Below are positions 1-6,690 of a stretch of DNA of 8,160 nt, one piece after another. The stretch lies in NCBI GenBank assembly GCA_017416885.1, contig JAFQAM010000138.1, forward strand, positions 1 through 8,160, read 5' to 3'. The stretch is from Clostridia bacterium. Its GTDB lineage: Bacteria; Bacillota; Clostridia; Oscillospirales; CAG-272. The first letter of the stretch is position 1. Every line of letters begins with the position of its first letter. Made by a program: the position numbers and the translations under genes. The notes beneath the pieces are model-generated. The model was not told the origin of the DNA, did no database searches, and worked only from the letters and a program-made list of their open reading frames with translations.

Positions 1-603
1 TCCTGACGGAGTGAAATCAGAAGAATACATTAATAATACTCCCTCAGGTGCTAAAGATACTGTAACATCCGTGGCGTCTGTTCCGTTGAGTAAGAATTCA
101 CTTGGTGCTTTGTAACGAATATAGCTTATAGCTTTTCCATCGGTTTCGTTATTTAAATCGGCAGACAACGATGCCAAATGTTCTAAAATTTGAGTATATA
201 CATCTTGTGTTGGTGTTTCCGGAAGCTCGTTAGGAATACTCGCAATAACCTCAAATGAGCTTGGGTATGTATTCTGCACTGTTTCATTGCCTGTATAAAG
301 CGCAAATTGAACGCCAACTATGCCTGCATATTGTGTGATAACAGAATCAATAGATATATGCCACGCATTAAGGCTTTTTCCTTCAGCAAGAATGTCCAAT
401 ACCGCTTGATCAAATCCTTTTAATAAAGACATAACATACGGTTCAGACACTTGTCCGTTGGGCAACTTAAATGATACTGTTACTTGTGATGTGCTTGCAA
501 ACGGAGCTAATAATACAATTCTGTTTGCGTTGTTACTTCCTTGATATACATTTTCGTATATCGCTGATGTGGTTGTTCCTTCGTTGTTAATAATAAAAAT
601 CAT
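1..603 (-). CDS. BppU-like phage baseplate/tail protein, N-terminal 201 residues (runs off left edge)
   Basis: The reading frame is open from an ATG at 603 to the left edge, giving 201 residues without a stop; the C-terminus lies outside the window. The start is supported by an AAAGGAG ribosome site about 7 bases upstream, and it begins 21 bases after the hub gene stop, so it is the next gene of the same operon. The first 60 residues have a pattern I associate with N-terminal domains of BppU-type upper-baseplate proteins: a Tyr-Gln-Gly-Ser start, a hydrophobic beta strand (RIVLLAPF), then VSFKLPNGQ. The middle (about 75-150) is mixed helix and strand with a GVQFALYTGN strand. Its place after the hub fits a baseplate or receptor-binding support protein at the tail tip. 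The family assignment is from memory of the motif and gene order; a different tail-fibre N-terminal domain is possible. Confidence 0.6.
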   Translation of the reverse strand, partial: MIFIINNEGTTTSAIYENVYQGSNNANRIVLLAPFASTSQVTVSFKLPNGQVSEPYVMSLLKGFDQAVLDILAEGKSLNAWHISIDSVITQYAGIVGVQFALYTGNETVQNTYPSSFEVIASIPNELPETPTQDVYTQILEHLASLSADLNNETDGKAISYIRYKAPSEFLLNGTDATDVTVSLAPEGVLLMYSSDFTPSG

Positions 604-624
604 TTTTGTTTCTCCTTTATTAAT

Positions 625-3600
625 TTATTCATTGTATGGGTTTGATGTTGCTACAAAATAGATAGAATCGCTTGTTGCATTTTCCCTATAGGCTTTCTTT
701 GGTTTATTTCGTGCTAATAACAATTCGCCGCCATAGGTTTCTGTTTCTTGACTTATGTTTCCTTGTTCATCCTCATAGGTTACTGTTTCACCTGTTCTGT
801 TTTGTGTAACTATCGCGTATGATTGAAAATCTAAATTTTCCACAAAATTAACAATAATTTTATTTTCTGTCAAGCTTACTGACATATTTACCGGATTGTT
901 TATATTTAGCGCTTTTGATATATCTATTTTGTTTTCAAATTTGCCAATTGGCTTATCAAAGAAATAAATCTGTCCTACTCCGTGCTCGTTTGTTACAAGT
1001 GGATTGTTTTTCGCCAATGCGCTTCCTATTATAATATCCTCTTGGTCTGTCACCATTTCAACCTCGTAATTAACTGACAGAGCCTCGCGGCTATCTTTAC
1101 GCAATATATATTCTTTGTTTGTCATTATATAGGATAAATTACTGCTGTTTTTTATTTCGTAATTAACTGTTTTCGCTTGGTTAAGTCCTAAATCAGATAT
1201 ATTATTGAACAAAGAAAACATATAGTAATATATCTTTCCGTAATAATCGCAATATGGCACATCGGTCTGCCAATAAGCGGTTATTTTTTCTTTATTTCCA
1301 TCTATAATTTGATATTGTTCGCCCTTAAAGACCTGCTCTCCCGCCGAATAATTATCCTTGTATTTCCAAGAGAACAATATTGAATTACCAAACGAGCTTG
1401 ATATAACGGGTAATTTTACACTTGTTCCATTTATCGTTTCGCCGTTATAATTAAGATGCGAACAAATTGCTGAGGTAACAGGCGTTACCTCAGGGCTTGC
1501 TACATAGTCAAATGTACCCCTTATAGCATTATAATTTCCGAATGCAATAGGTCGTTTAGTATATTTTGATGCATCATCAGTAAATACAACATAGTCCTTT
1601 AACAGAATATCTCGTTTATATGCTTGTCTTTCGCTTACCTCTGAAATTCTCTTATTGGAATTAATTCCTACATATTGAGAAATTCGGTTAAAATCATTTG
1701 ATAATGCAACTGTGCATTTAATGTAAAATGGCATTATTTCGGTAGTTACAGCTGAAATAACATATCCGTCAAGCATTTGTCCGGCTTTTGGTATTTGTGA
1801 TATGTCACTTAGCATATATGTCCTTGTTTGTTCCACATTACCAAGCCTTTGCGCCACTCCCTTGATATTTTCACCATAATATGATGTTTCAATTAAGTTT
1901 TCGCTTTGATTGTATATCAGAGAAAATCTCTTGTTTGTAGGTATAATCAACTGTTTATTATGGCTGAATTTAGCATCATATATAGGTAAGTATGATACTC
2001 TGAAAGCAAGTGTAGGAAAATTACTTTCAACCTTTGAATTTAAATCAGTAGCATCCATACCATTTACCGATGCTAATATATTTGAAATTGCGTAATTTTC
2101 CCACATACTATCATCTGCATTATCAGATTTAAAGAATAATCCGTCGATATCATTTTGCCCTTGCGTATAATATATAGCATAGCATTTAGCATATGGATAT
2201 GTACCCCCATAACTTGATAATGTGCTATGGTATTCATGAGCTTCAAATACATATGATGTTATGTCTTTAGGTTCTACTATCCAATTTCCTTCATCATCAT
2301 AAAGTCCACATTCGACTTTTGTAATTTTGTATATAGGTAATATGGTTGACACTCTTGAATTGCTCTCGGTCAACTTAACATTAATGCTTTCTGTTCTTAA
2401 TGTTTGCGTATTAGTGCTATCCGGATCAATAATAACACCTTGTGCATAATTAAGAGAATTTACAATATTGCTTGCATTTGTTTGTATATCCGTGCAATAT
2501 TGGGATATATCAGTTGAGTTACCTTTATATATGTAAGGTGCATTTGCTAACGATGCTTGTTCGCCCGTTCCATATTCATCAAAGAATATCCAATTTTCTT
2601 GATAAATTCCATTTTCATCATATCCACCAAGCCTTGGCTCTGCGTGAATATAGCTGCCAATAATCTTTAATTGTTCTCTTAATGTACATTGTGTCATTGT
2701 AAACTCAGGTGCTTTAATTTTATCAAACTTTTCTGCTTGTATTGTATTTAATGTATATGTTGGTATTTCTCCCCAAAATTTCGGTTCTGCTATTTCTAAT
2801 ACTCGATTAATACAATCCGCTATACTCCAAGGCTTAAGAGGATGTTTGTTTTCTACTCCTGCAATATTGTAATAAATGTCAATGTGGCTTTGTTTTGCTG
2901 ACAAAATTCCAGCGATTTTTTGGGTTTCTGCTAAAGTTATTCTATACTTTATAACTAAATTAAAATTGAAATTAATTGTTGCAGTTTCATTACATAAAAG
3001 TTGTTTTTCTTCAGAGTTATCATACGAATATGAAGCAGTGCACTCATTAAAAACAAGTGATAGTTCCGTATCTGTTTCATTGTTCATATGTAAAATAGCA
3101 ATTGCTTTCATTGCTATATCCATTGGTTGTATAATTGTTACAGTTGAATTTTTGAGAAGCGGTGTGGTATATTCTTGTTCTAATTCTTTACGCACAAATC
3201 CATCATATTCATTACTTATATGTCCTTTTGCATCAAAGTAAAAATAAGAGAGCGCGCCATATGGATATTTCGTATAATTACGCTTTAATACATTAGTAAA
3301 AGTTGTACTTTGACAGCAGATGCCCTCCAAAAGTTTTGTTCGTTCTATAAGATACAAATCATGAACATAGAAATTAGAACCTGTTGGAAATTCTCTTGGT
3401 TTATCTTGCGCCAACACTAAATATAATTCTTTTACTATTATATCATCTTGCTTTAATTCTATTTTGAATTCTGTCAACGGATCATATATTTTTTTCTTTG
3501 AATTGCGAATAATTAAATGCGCCTCATCTAATTGTTCATCTAATAAATTTGCGAAATTAAGCGGAAACACTGTATTACCATCAACAACAATATAGTTATT

Positions 3601-3633
3601 TTGTTTTTTTACTAAAACTGAAAATTTATTCAT
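625..3633 (-). CDS. Large tail-hub / tail-tip structural protein (1002 residues)
   Basis: This is probably the central tail-tip or hub protein, which closes the distal end of the tail and anchors baseplate or fibre proteins. The start at 3633 has GAAAGGAG 4 bases upstream. I recognise three stretches typical of hub-like proteins of Firmicute phages. Residues 89-114 hold a YVHDLYLIERTK...TTFTN segment. Residues 269-335 hold PWSIADCINRVLE followed by TLREQLKIIGSYIHAEPRL. Residues about 613-682 hold a QMLDGYVIS...IKCTVALS segment followed by NDFNRISQYVGINS and YKRDILLKDYVVF. The C-terminal third is rich in Tyr, Asn and Ser and looks like beta-structured exterior domains. There is no signal peptide, membrane helix or obvious lytic enzyme motif. 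Next downstream is a BppU-like gene; upstream the operon is interrupted by a + strand membrane-protein gene. The exact fold was not tested and the role rests on motif resemblance and gene order. Confidence 0.6.
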   Translation of the reverse strand: MNKFSVLVKKQNNYIVVDGNTVFPLNFANLLDEQLDEAHLIIRNSKKKIYDPLTEFKIELKQDDIIVKELYLVLAQDKPREFPTGSNFYVHDLYLIERTKLLEGICCQSTTFTNVLKRNYTKYPYGALSYFYFDAKGHISNEYDGFVRKELEQEYTTPLLKNSTVTIIQPMDIAMKAIAILHMNNETDTELSLVFNECTASYSYDNSEEKQLLCNETATINFNFNLVIKYRITLAETQKIAGILSAKQSHIDIYYNIAGVENKHPLKPWSIADCINRVLEIAEPKFWGEIPTYTLNTIQAEKFDKIKAPEFTMTQCTLREQLKIIGSYIHAEPRLGGYDENGIYQENWIFFDEYGTGEQASLANAPYIYKGNSTDISQYCTDIQTNASNIVNSLNYAQGVIIDPDSTNTQTLRTESINVKLTESNSRVSTILPIYKITKVECGLYDDEGNWIVEPKDITSYVFEAHEYHSTLSSYGGTYPYAKCYAIYYTQGQNDIDGLFFKSDNADDSMWENYAISNILASVNGMDATDLNSKVESNFPTLAFRVSYLPIYDAKFSHNKQLIIPTNKRFSLIYNQSENLIETSYYGENIKGVAQRLGNVEQTRTYMLSDISQIPKAGQMLDGYVISAVTTEIMPFYIKCTVALSNDFNRISQYVGINSNKRISEVSERQAYKRDILLKDYVVFTDDASKYTKRPIAFGNYNAIRGTFDYVASPEVTPVTSAICSHLNYNGETINGTSVKLPVISSSFGNSILFSWKYKDNYSAGEQVFKGEQYQIIDGNKEKITAYWQTDVPYCDYYGKIYYYMFSLFNNISDLGLNQAKTVNYEIKNSSNLSYIMTNKEYILRKDSREALSVNYEVEMVTDQEDIIIGSALAKNNPLVTNEHGVGQIYFFDKPIGKFENKIDISKALNINNPVNMSVSLTENKIIVNFVENLDFQSYAIVTQNRTGETVTYEDEQGNISQETETYGGELLLARNKPKKAYRENATSDSIYFVATSNPYNE

Positions 3634-3647
3634 ATTTCTCCTTTCTA

Positions 3648-3676
3648 TTGACTTATTTTAACGATTGTGTTATAAT
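3648..3676 (+). promoter_or_regulatory. Consensus sigma-A promoter for the small membrane-protein gene
   Basis: A TTGACT -35 box (3648-3653), a 17-base spacer and a perfect TATAAT -10 box (3671-3676) with an extended TGT just before it form a near-ideal vegetative promoter. It points rightward, against the surrounding virion genes, and ends about 33 bases before the ATG at 3710. Its -35 box lies only 2 bases beyond the ribosome site of the divergent hub gene. No operator palindrome is visible in it, so expression is probably constitutive. Confidence 0.85.
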
Positions 3677-3678
3677 AT

Positions 3679-3707
3679 ATATTAATAATAAATAAGTGGA
3701 GTGTCAT
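3679..3707 (-). promoter_or_regulatory. Possible weak leftward promoter for the hub and baseplate genes
   Basis: On the minus strand, ATGACA (3707-3702, five of six consensus bases) is followed after 17 bases by TAATAT (3684-3679, four of six). A promoter here would restart leftward transcription for the hub gene downstream of the inserted + strand gene. The stretch is very AT-rich, so a match of this quality can arise by chance. Read-through from the upstream virion operon is an equally good way to express the hub. Confidence 0.25.
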
Positions 3708-3709
3708 GT

Positions 3710-4063
3710 ATGAGAAAAAAATTAAAATATATATATTTAGGCTTAATGTTTGCCTTCTTTATTCTTTCTTTATACGGCCTGATTGTTATGTCATATCTTT
3801 TGTCATTGTTTAATGAGACAAAGGTTACATTATCAGGTAATGGATGGATCTTGTTTATTTTCCCTATTCTTTTTGGCTTAGTAGGTATAATTTACTTCGC
3901 TTTTACGCTGCGTATGATGATTAAAAAATCTAATCTTTTGAATTTTACTAAATATACCTACGAAGAATTTAAAGCAATAATGGATAAGAAAAAAGCCGAA
4001 AAGCAAGAAAAGAAAAAGCAAAAATTACAACAAAAATTAAATGACTTAGACAAGACCGAGTAA
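3710..4063 (+). CDS. Small two-helix membrane protein with lysine-rich tail, independent (moron-like) gene
   Basis: The 117-residue protein has two hydrophobic segments, about residues 7-33 and 46-67, each long enough to cross a membrane. Positive charges at the N-terminus (MRKKLK) and after the second helix (RMMIKK) predict both ends in the cytoplasm. Residues 84-117 are a charged, Lys/Glu/Gln-rich stretch likely to form a helix or coiled coil. I chose the ATG at 3710 over the in-frame GTG at 3701, because that GTG overlaps the TGGAG ribosome site (3697-3701) 8 bases upstream. The gene is read against the virion genes on both sides and has its own consensus promoter and intrinsic terminator, the usual layout of a phage moron expressed in the lysogen. 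I do not recognise the family. Superinfection exclusion or another host-envelope role is an inference from topology and context only. Confidence 0.75.
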   Translation: MRKKLKYIYLGLMFAFFILSLYGLIVMSYLLSLFNETKVTLSGNGWILFIFPILFGLVGIIYFAFTLRMMIKKSNLLNFTKYTYEEFKAIMDKKKAEKQEKKKQKLQQKLNDLDKTE

Positions 4064-4080
4064 TCGGTCTTGTTTTGTTA
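4050..4080 (+). terminator. Intrinsic terminator of the membrane-protein gene
   Basis: A perfect 10-bp stem (ACAAGACCGA at 4050-4059 and its complement at 4064-4073) closes a GTAA tetraloop and is followed by a T-rich run. The stop codon of the membrane-protein gene (4061-4063) sits inside the loop. The tail favours rightward termination; leftward, the bases after the stem are not a T run. The stop codon of the convergent 158-residue gene (4078-4080) falls in the T-rich tail. Confidence 0.85.
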
Positions 4081-4554
4081 ATTTTTTCCTATTCTGCCAC
4101 TGTTGGCACCTATTCTAATTTGATTTAGATACTGTGTGATGCTTTCCTGTTGTCTTGCAACACTGATTTCATTTTGTCTGATTGCTAAGTTAACAAGCTC
4201 GTTGCCAATGTTTAAAGCTCCGTTAATTAAAGCTCCCGGTGCGCCTGCCACCATAGCGCCTTGCACTACACTTGTTACAAAGCTTATGCCTTTTTTAGCA
4301 TAACCATAGTGGGTGTGTAATCTTTGTTGTAGCGCTTCGTGGCCTGTGCGAAGGCTTACCATATTAATGTTACTGGTAATAACCCTATCAGCTACATTTG
4401 CAGCATATTTAACAGCAGCCATTTTTGAAAAAATTGATTTGTTTTTATTTTCATCCTTGGCTCCGTCATTAAATACATTTGTTGCTGTTGACTTGCTTTC
4501 CTCTCCGCCGCCTGTATCATTTACAAGAGTAATTCTATATTCCTTTTCTGCCAT
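4078..4554 (-). CDS. 158-residue virion-block protein with Gly/Ala-rich hydrophobic segment
   Basis: The start at 4554 is well supported: AGGAG lies 7 bases upstream and the preceding gene stops 4 bases before the ATG, its stop overlapping the ribosome site, so translation is likely coupled. Residues 1-40 are polar and Gly/Ser/Asn-rich, likely disordered. Residues 41-85 are helical with a conserved-looking MVSLRTGHEALQQR stretch. Residues 89-127 form a Gly/Ala-rich hydrophobic segment (GISFVTSVVQGAMVAGAPGA and on), and 128-147 look like an amphipathic helix. In a classical tail operon the tape-measure gene would sit here, between tail tube and hub. At 158 residues it is far shorter than usual, but its hydrophobic helical core would fit a miniature tape measure, a tail-tip plug or an ejected membrane-active protein. 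I do not recognise the family with certainty, and the role is inferred from position. Confidence 0.65.
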   Translation of the reverse strand: MAEKEYRITLVNDTGGGEESKSTATNVFNDGAKDENKNKSIFSKMAAVKYAANVADRVITSNINMVSLRTGHEALQQRLHTHYGYAKKGISFVTSVVQGAMVAGAPGALINGALNIGNELVNLAIRQNEISVARQQESITQYLNQIRIGANSGRIGKN

Positions 4555-4558
4555 ATAT

Positions 4559-5515
4559 TTACTCCTGTTTCTCTGCTAATTCAGCAAGTCTAACTTGCGC
4601 TCCGCTTGATAATTTAACTAAACCGTTATTCATCATTGCTTCAACCATTGTTACAGAGGTTGATGCATTTAATGTAGTTTCGGTATTTTGGTTTGCCTCG
4701 TTAAATATCATATATTTGCTTATAGTGGTTTGCCCGTTTTCAGTCGGCTCTGTAATTTCAACATAATGGGCTTCATTTGTGCCATTTAATACAAAATCGG
4801 CAATTATATCGTCTAACTTGCTTTTTTGGATTGGCTTATCGAAATTTATTGTAAATATAGTTGAGCCTGTTACATTTGTAGCGCAGCCGTCTGTTGTATT
4901 ACTGTCAATATCCGCTTCTTGGTTTGCTACTCTTGAATAACCCATTCTTGGTGAATTGACATCACATCCGTCAATTTTCATAGTAATTTCCGTACTGTTC
5001 ACGCCCCCGGCCACAAAAGAATATGAAACATAGCAGAAAAGGCTAATACTATCGCCGATTAACGGTCTTACCTCTCTTTGTCCTGTTCCTGCAAGAGAAT
5101 AAGTAACCCCCACATTATAGCTTTCAATCTTTTGATAAGAATTTAGCGATAAAGCTTCATCAATCACGCCGCGAATTGCGCCGACAAGCTCCATTGTATT
5201 ATCTGATGCATTTTCAAGCGGAATAAGTAATTCAAGCATTGTTGAAAAGGTTAAATTTTGGCTTAAAGCTCCCTCTATATTACTTTCCAATACTGTCATC
5301 AGACCGTTAATATATTTAACTCTTTTGTTTATATCCACATTTCCCTTTTCATCAGAAAAATAATCATATCCGATATAGTCGCCTGCATCTAAAAACAATT
5401 TGAATTTATATGATTCGCTACCATTATCAAGCGCAGTATTTTCGCTTGATTTTTTAATCAATGAAGAATTTAATTTATCTTCAAGATTTTTTACAATATC
5501 TAATATACTAATCAT
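4559..5515 (-). CDS. Putative tail (tube-like) structural protein, 318 residues
   Basis: I place the start at the ATG at 5515, not at an upstream ATG at 5617, because GGAGG (5524-5528) lies 8 bases before it and the upstream gene stops within an 8-base overlap. The longer version would overlap that gene by 110 bases and adds a basic leader that looks like the wrong frame. The protein starts with a helix (MISILDIVKNLEDKLN), continues with mixed segments that include a Leu-rich helical stretch, and ends in a beta-rich half with GCDVNSPRMGYSRVAN, STIFTINFDKPIQ and SKYMIFNEANQNTET. That half, its size, and its place after the connector genes and before the hub suggest a tail tube or other major tail protein. 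There is no membrane helix or catalytic motif. The assignment is contextual; a portal-proximal or adsorption protein is possible. Confidence 0.55.
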   Translation of the reverse strand: MISILDIVKNLEDKLNSSLIKKSSENTALDNGSESYKFKLFLDAGDYIGYDYFSDEKGNVDINKRVKYINGLMTVLESNIEGALSQNLTFSTMLELLIPLENASDNTMELVGAIRGVIDEALSLNSYQKIESYNVGVTYSLAGTGQREVRPLIGDSISLFCYVSYSFVAGGVNSTEITMKIDGCDVNSPRMGYSRVANQEADIDSNTTDGCATNVTGSTIFTINFDKPIQKSKLDDIIADFVLNGTNEAHYVEITEPTENGQTTISKYMIFNEANQNTETTLNASTSVTMVEAMMNNGLVKLSSGAQVRLAELAEKQE

Positions 5516-5753
5516 TTTTTGTTCCTCCATATTTTGATGATAATCCTGATACAATTTGGCTAACGATTTTATCAAACCAAGCGTCAGTTTCTTGACTTTG
5601 ATTTTCGTTATTTTCATTACTCACGCAAATTTCGCAGGTATCTTTATTTGTCCGTCTTAGCTTCACTGAATAGCTTTCCGCTTCCTTCGGTAATGCTTTT
5701 TTTAACTCGAAAGCAAAATCATTACAAAATTGTTGAAATTTATTTTGCGTCAT
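5508..5753 (-). CDS. Small virion-block protein, 81 residues (possible tail-completion or connector component)
   Basis: The ATG at 5753 overlaps the preceding stop as TAATG, the same junction used one gene earlier, so translation is coupled. An in-frame TTG at 5768 is a poorer alternative. A G-rich run (GGGGG) sits about 9 bases upstream as a modest ribosome site. The protein begins with an amphipathic helix (NKFQQFCNDFAFELKKALP), then a basic strand region (SYSVKLRRTNKDTCEICVSN), a polar Asn/Gln/Glu-rich linker and a C-terminal helix ending in a charged tail. Genes of this size between head-closure and tail-tube genes often encode tail-completion or terminator proteins, but I see no diagnostic motif. 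The two Cys in TCEICV are too few for a zinc site. It overlaps the next gene by 8 bases. The function is inferred from gene order only. Confidence 0.6.
   Translation of the reverse strand: MTQNKFQQFCNDFAFELKKALPKEAESYSVKLRRTNKDTCEICVSNENNENQSQETDAWFDKIVSQIVSGLSSKYGGTKND
5524..5528 (-). promoter_or_regulatory. Ribosome-binding site that fixes the start of the 318-residue gene
   Basis: GGAGG on the minus strand, 8 bases before the ATG at 5515, lies inside the last codons of the upstream 81-residue gene. It is the best Shine-Dalgarno match near this start and argues against the upstream ATG at 5617. Confidence 0.85.
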
Positions 5754-6136
5754 TACTTTAACCCCCAAGGGTTGTCGTGCTCTGTGAGCTTCAGCTCATA
5801 TTCGGTGCACACTGAACTGCTTAGTGTTCGGAGCGCTTCAGTGGTCGCTTGTTCTTTGTTTTCTTTGATGCTTTCGATTACATAAAATGAACCGTCGTCT
5901 AAAGCTACATAACCATTGATTTTAAAATCCAACGAATCATTGGTTTTAACCGTTACCGATTTGCTTTGTGCCGCAATATTGCCAAGTAGCATTTGATTTT
6001 TGCTTTCACACTGTTCTGTGATTTCATAGTTGAATTGTATTCCAGCACTCTCAACGGTTAATGGAAGCTCGCTATAATATGTGCCTGTGCAGACTTTTTC
6101 GTACTTGCCTTGAAGCAGGCTTATTAAATCAAACAT
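5753..6136 (-). CDS. Head-closure (stopper)-like head-tail connector protein, 127 residues
   Basis: The ATG at 6136 overlaps the preceding stop as TAATG, and AAGGAGGT (6143-6150), an essentially perfect Shine-Dalgarno, lies 6 bases upstream. The length fits the 100-130-residue head-closure proteins that seal the DNA channel below the adaptor ring. The core VTVKTNDSLDFKINGYVALDDGSFYVIESI (residues about 61-90) resembles the beta-barrel turn of that class, in which a polar loop precedes a G-Y-V/I-x-L-x-D-G-x-x-Y-x-I strand pair. The N-terminus (MFDLISLLQGKYEKV) is a short helix. It lies directly between an adaptor-like gene and small tail genes, the expected place. GC content looks higher by eye than in the hub gene. 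A tail-terminator role is the main alternative. Confidence 0.55.
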   Translation of the reverse strand: MFDLISLLQGKYEKVCTGTYYSELPLTVESAGIQFNYEITEQCESKNQMLLGNIAAQSKSVTVKTNDSLDFKINGYVALDDGSFYVIESIKENKEQATTEALRTLSSSVCTEYELKLTEHDNPWGLK

Positions 6137-6528
6137 TACGCTACCTCCTTATCTGAAATCATTTTTAAAAGGCTTTTTGCAACAGTATCAATTGCGATTG
6201 CTCTTTTGTTTTCATCAACGGAAAGTGACAAATTACCTACTGACAAAATGTAAATAGCTTGCTTAATTAAAGCCCTTTCAAATAGATGTCTTGTAACAGT
6301 GTTGCTATCAATCTTGCTAACTACATTTAAAGAATTATCGTAAATATAACCGTAAATCATTTCGCTTACTGTTTGTAAAAATTCTTTAACGATATATTCG
6401 GGCGTAGCGGCTTTATTGCTTGCTAATCTGCCTCGAAGGTTGATACCGCTATTTGTTAAAGCGTCCTCCGTCAGCACATACATTTCTGTGAGAGCATCAT
6501 AATTCATTGTTTCTGTGTTTGTGATCAT
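6136..6528 (-). CDS. Head-tail adaptor-like connector protein, 130 residues
   Basis: This is the first gene of the leftward virion operon. GAAAGGAG (6536-6543) lies 7 bases before the ATG at 6528; a second in-frame ATG at residue 8 lacks such a site. The protein is almost all helical: residues 10-38, 42-66 (EYIVKEFLQTVSEMIYGYIYD), 80-99 (RHLFERALIKQAIYILSVGN) and 107-126. That bundle and its length match adaptor proteins that bind under the portal ring and receive the head-closure protein, which the next gene appears to encode. Usually this gene follows the major capsid gene directly; here a repressor gene and control region lie between it and the next gene upstream. Transcription probably starts near 6684 from the leftward promoter under repressor control. 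The assignment is by size, helical pattern and order. Confidence 0.55.
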   Translation of the reverse strand: MITNTETMNYDALTEMYVLTEDALTNSGINLRGRLASNKAATPEYIVKEFLQTVSEMIYGYIYDNSLNVVSKIDSNTVTRHLFERALIKQAIYILSVGNLSLSVDENKRAIAIDTVAKSLLKMISDKEVA

Positions 6529-6591
6529 TTGTTTTCTCCTTTCGTTTAAATAAATTTAATTTCTGTTGATTATGATTAATTTTTAAATTTG

Positions 6592-6615
6592 CTATGTCAT
6601 TTTTATTCTCCTTTC
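6592..6615 (-). other. Two-codon minigene (ATG ACA TAG) with a full ribosome site
   Basis: On the minus strand, GAAAGGAG (6615-6608) is followed after 7 bases by ATG (6600), ACA and TAG (6592). The ribosome site and spacing are the same as those of the adaptor gene 72 bases further on. All frames downstream are closed, so nothing longer is encoded. It lies in the leader of the predicted leftward virion transcript. It could be a regulatory minigene or the stub of a gene lost by deletion. Confidence 0.4.
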
Positions 6616-6635
6616 AATTATTTTTCAAATAGCTA

Positions 6636-6664
6636 TTGCAAAAGTTCACATTTTGTGTTATAAT
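6636..6664 (+). promoter_or_regulatory. Rightward promoter, likely of the repressor gene
   Basis: A TTGCAA -35 box (6636-6641), exactly 17 bases, and a perfect TATAAT (6659-6664) preceded by an extended TGT make a strong sigma-A promoter. The predicted start is near 6671, leaving a leader of about 135 bases before the repressor ATG. An operator-like repeat (6645-6659) fills the spacer, so the promoter is probably repressed by the product of its own gene. The transcript would run through the opposing leftward promoter. Confidence 0.75.
6645..6659. promoter_or_regulatory. Operator-like site A inside the rightward promoter
   Basis: TTCACA, three T and TGTGTT form an imperfect inverted repeat with a CACA/TGTG core. 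It resembles the sites at 6698-6711 and 6770-6785 but has a 3-base rather than 2-base centre, so it may be the weakest. Bound protein would cover the space between the -35 and -10 boxes. Confidence 0.55.
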
Positions 6665-6690
6665 CTCTTTGAAGCAATCGCTATGATTAC

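Noticed and set aside
1910..2095. Open frame of 61 codons on the + strand
   Set aside because: It lies wholly inside the hub gene in the opposite direction, has no ribosome site, and its composition is what the complement of that gene gives.
2472..3241. Two open frames on the + strand (2472-2663 and 2876-3241)
   Set aside because: Both are antisense shadows of the hub gene without ribosome sites or promoters; the Cys- and His-rich translation is an artefact of reading the complement.
3701..3703. GTG at 3701 as the start of the membrane-protein gene
   Set aside because: It overlaps the ribosome site; the ATG at 3710 is correctly spaced from that site.
4313..4579. 88-codon + strand frame with hydrophobic translation
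   Set aside because: It is antisense to the well-supported 158-residue gene, which has a good ribosome site and coupled start; the apparent membrane segments are not independent evidence.
5516..5617. N-terminal extension of the 318-residue protein to an ATG at 5617
   Set aside because: It would overlap the 81-residue gene by 110 bases, while GGAGG sits at ideal distance from the ATG at 5515.
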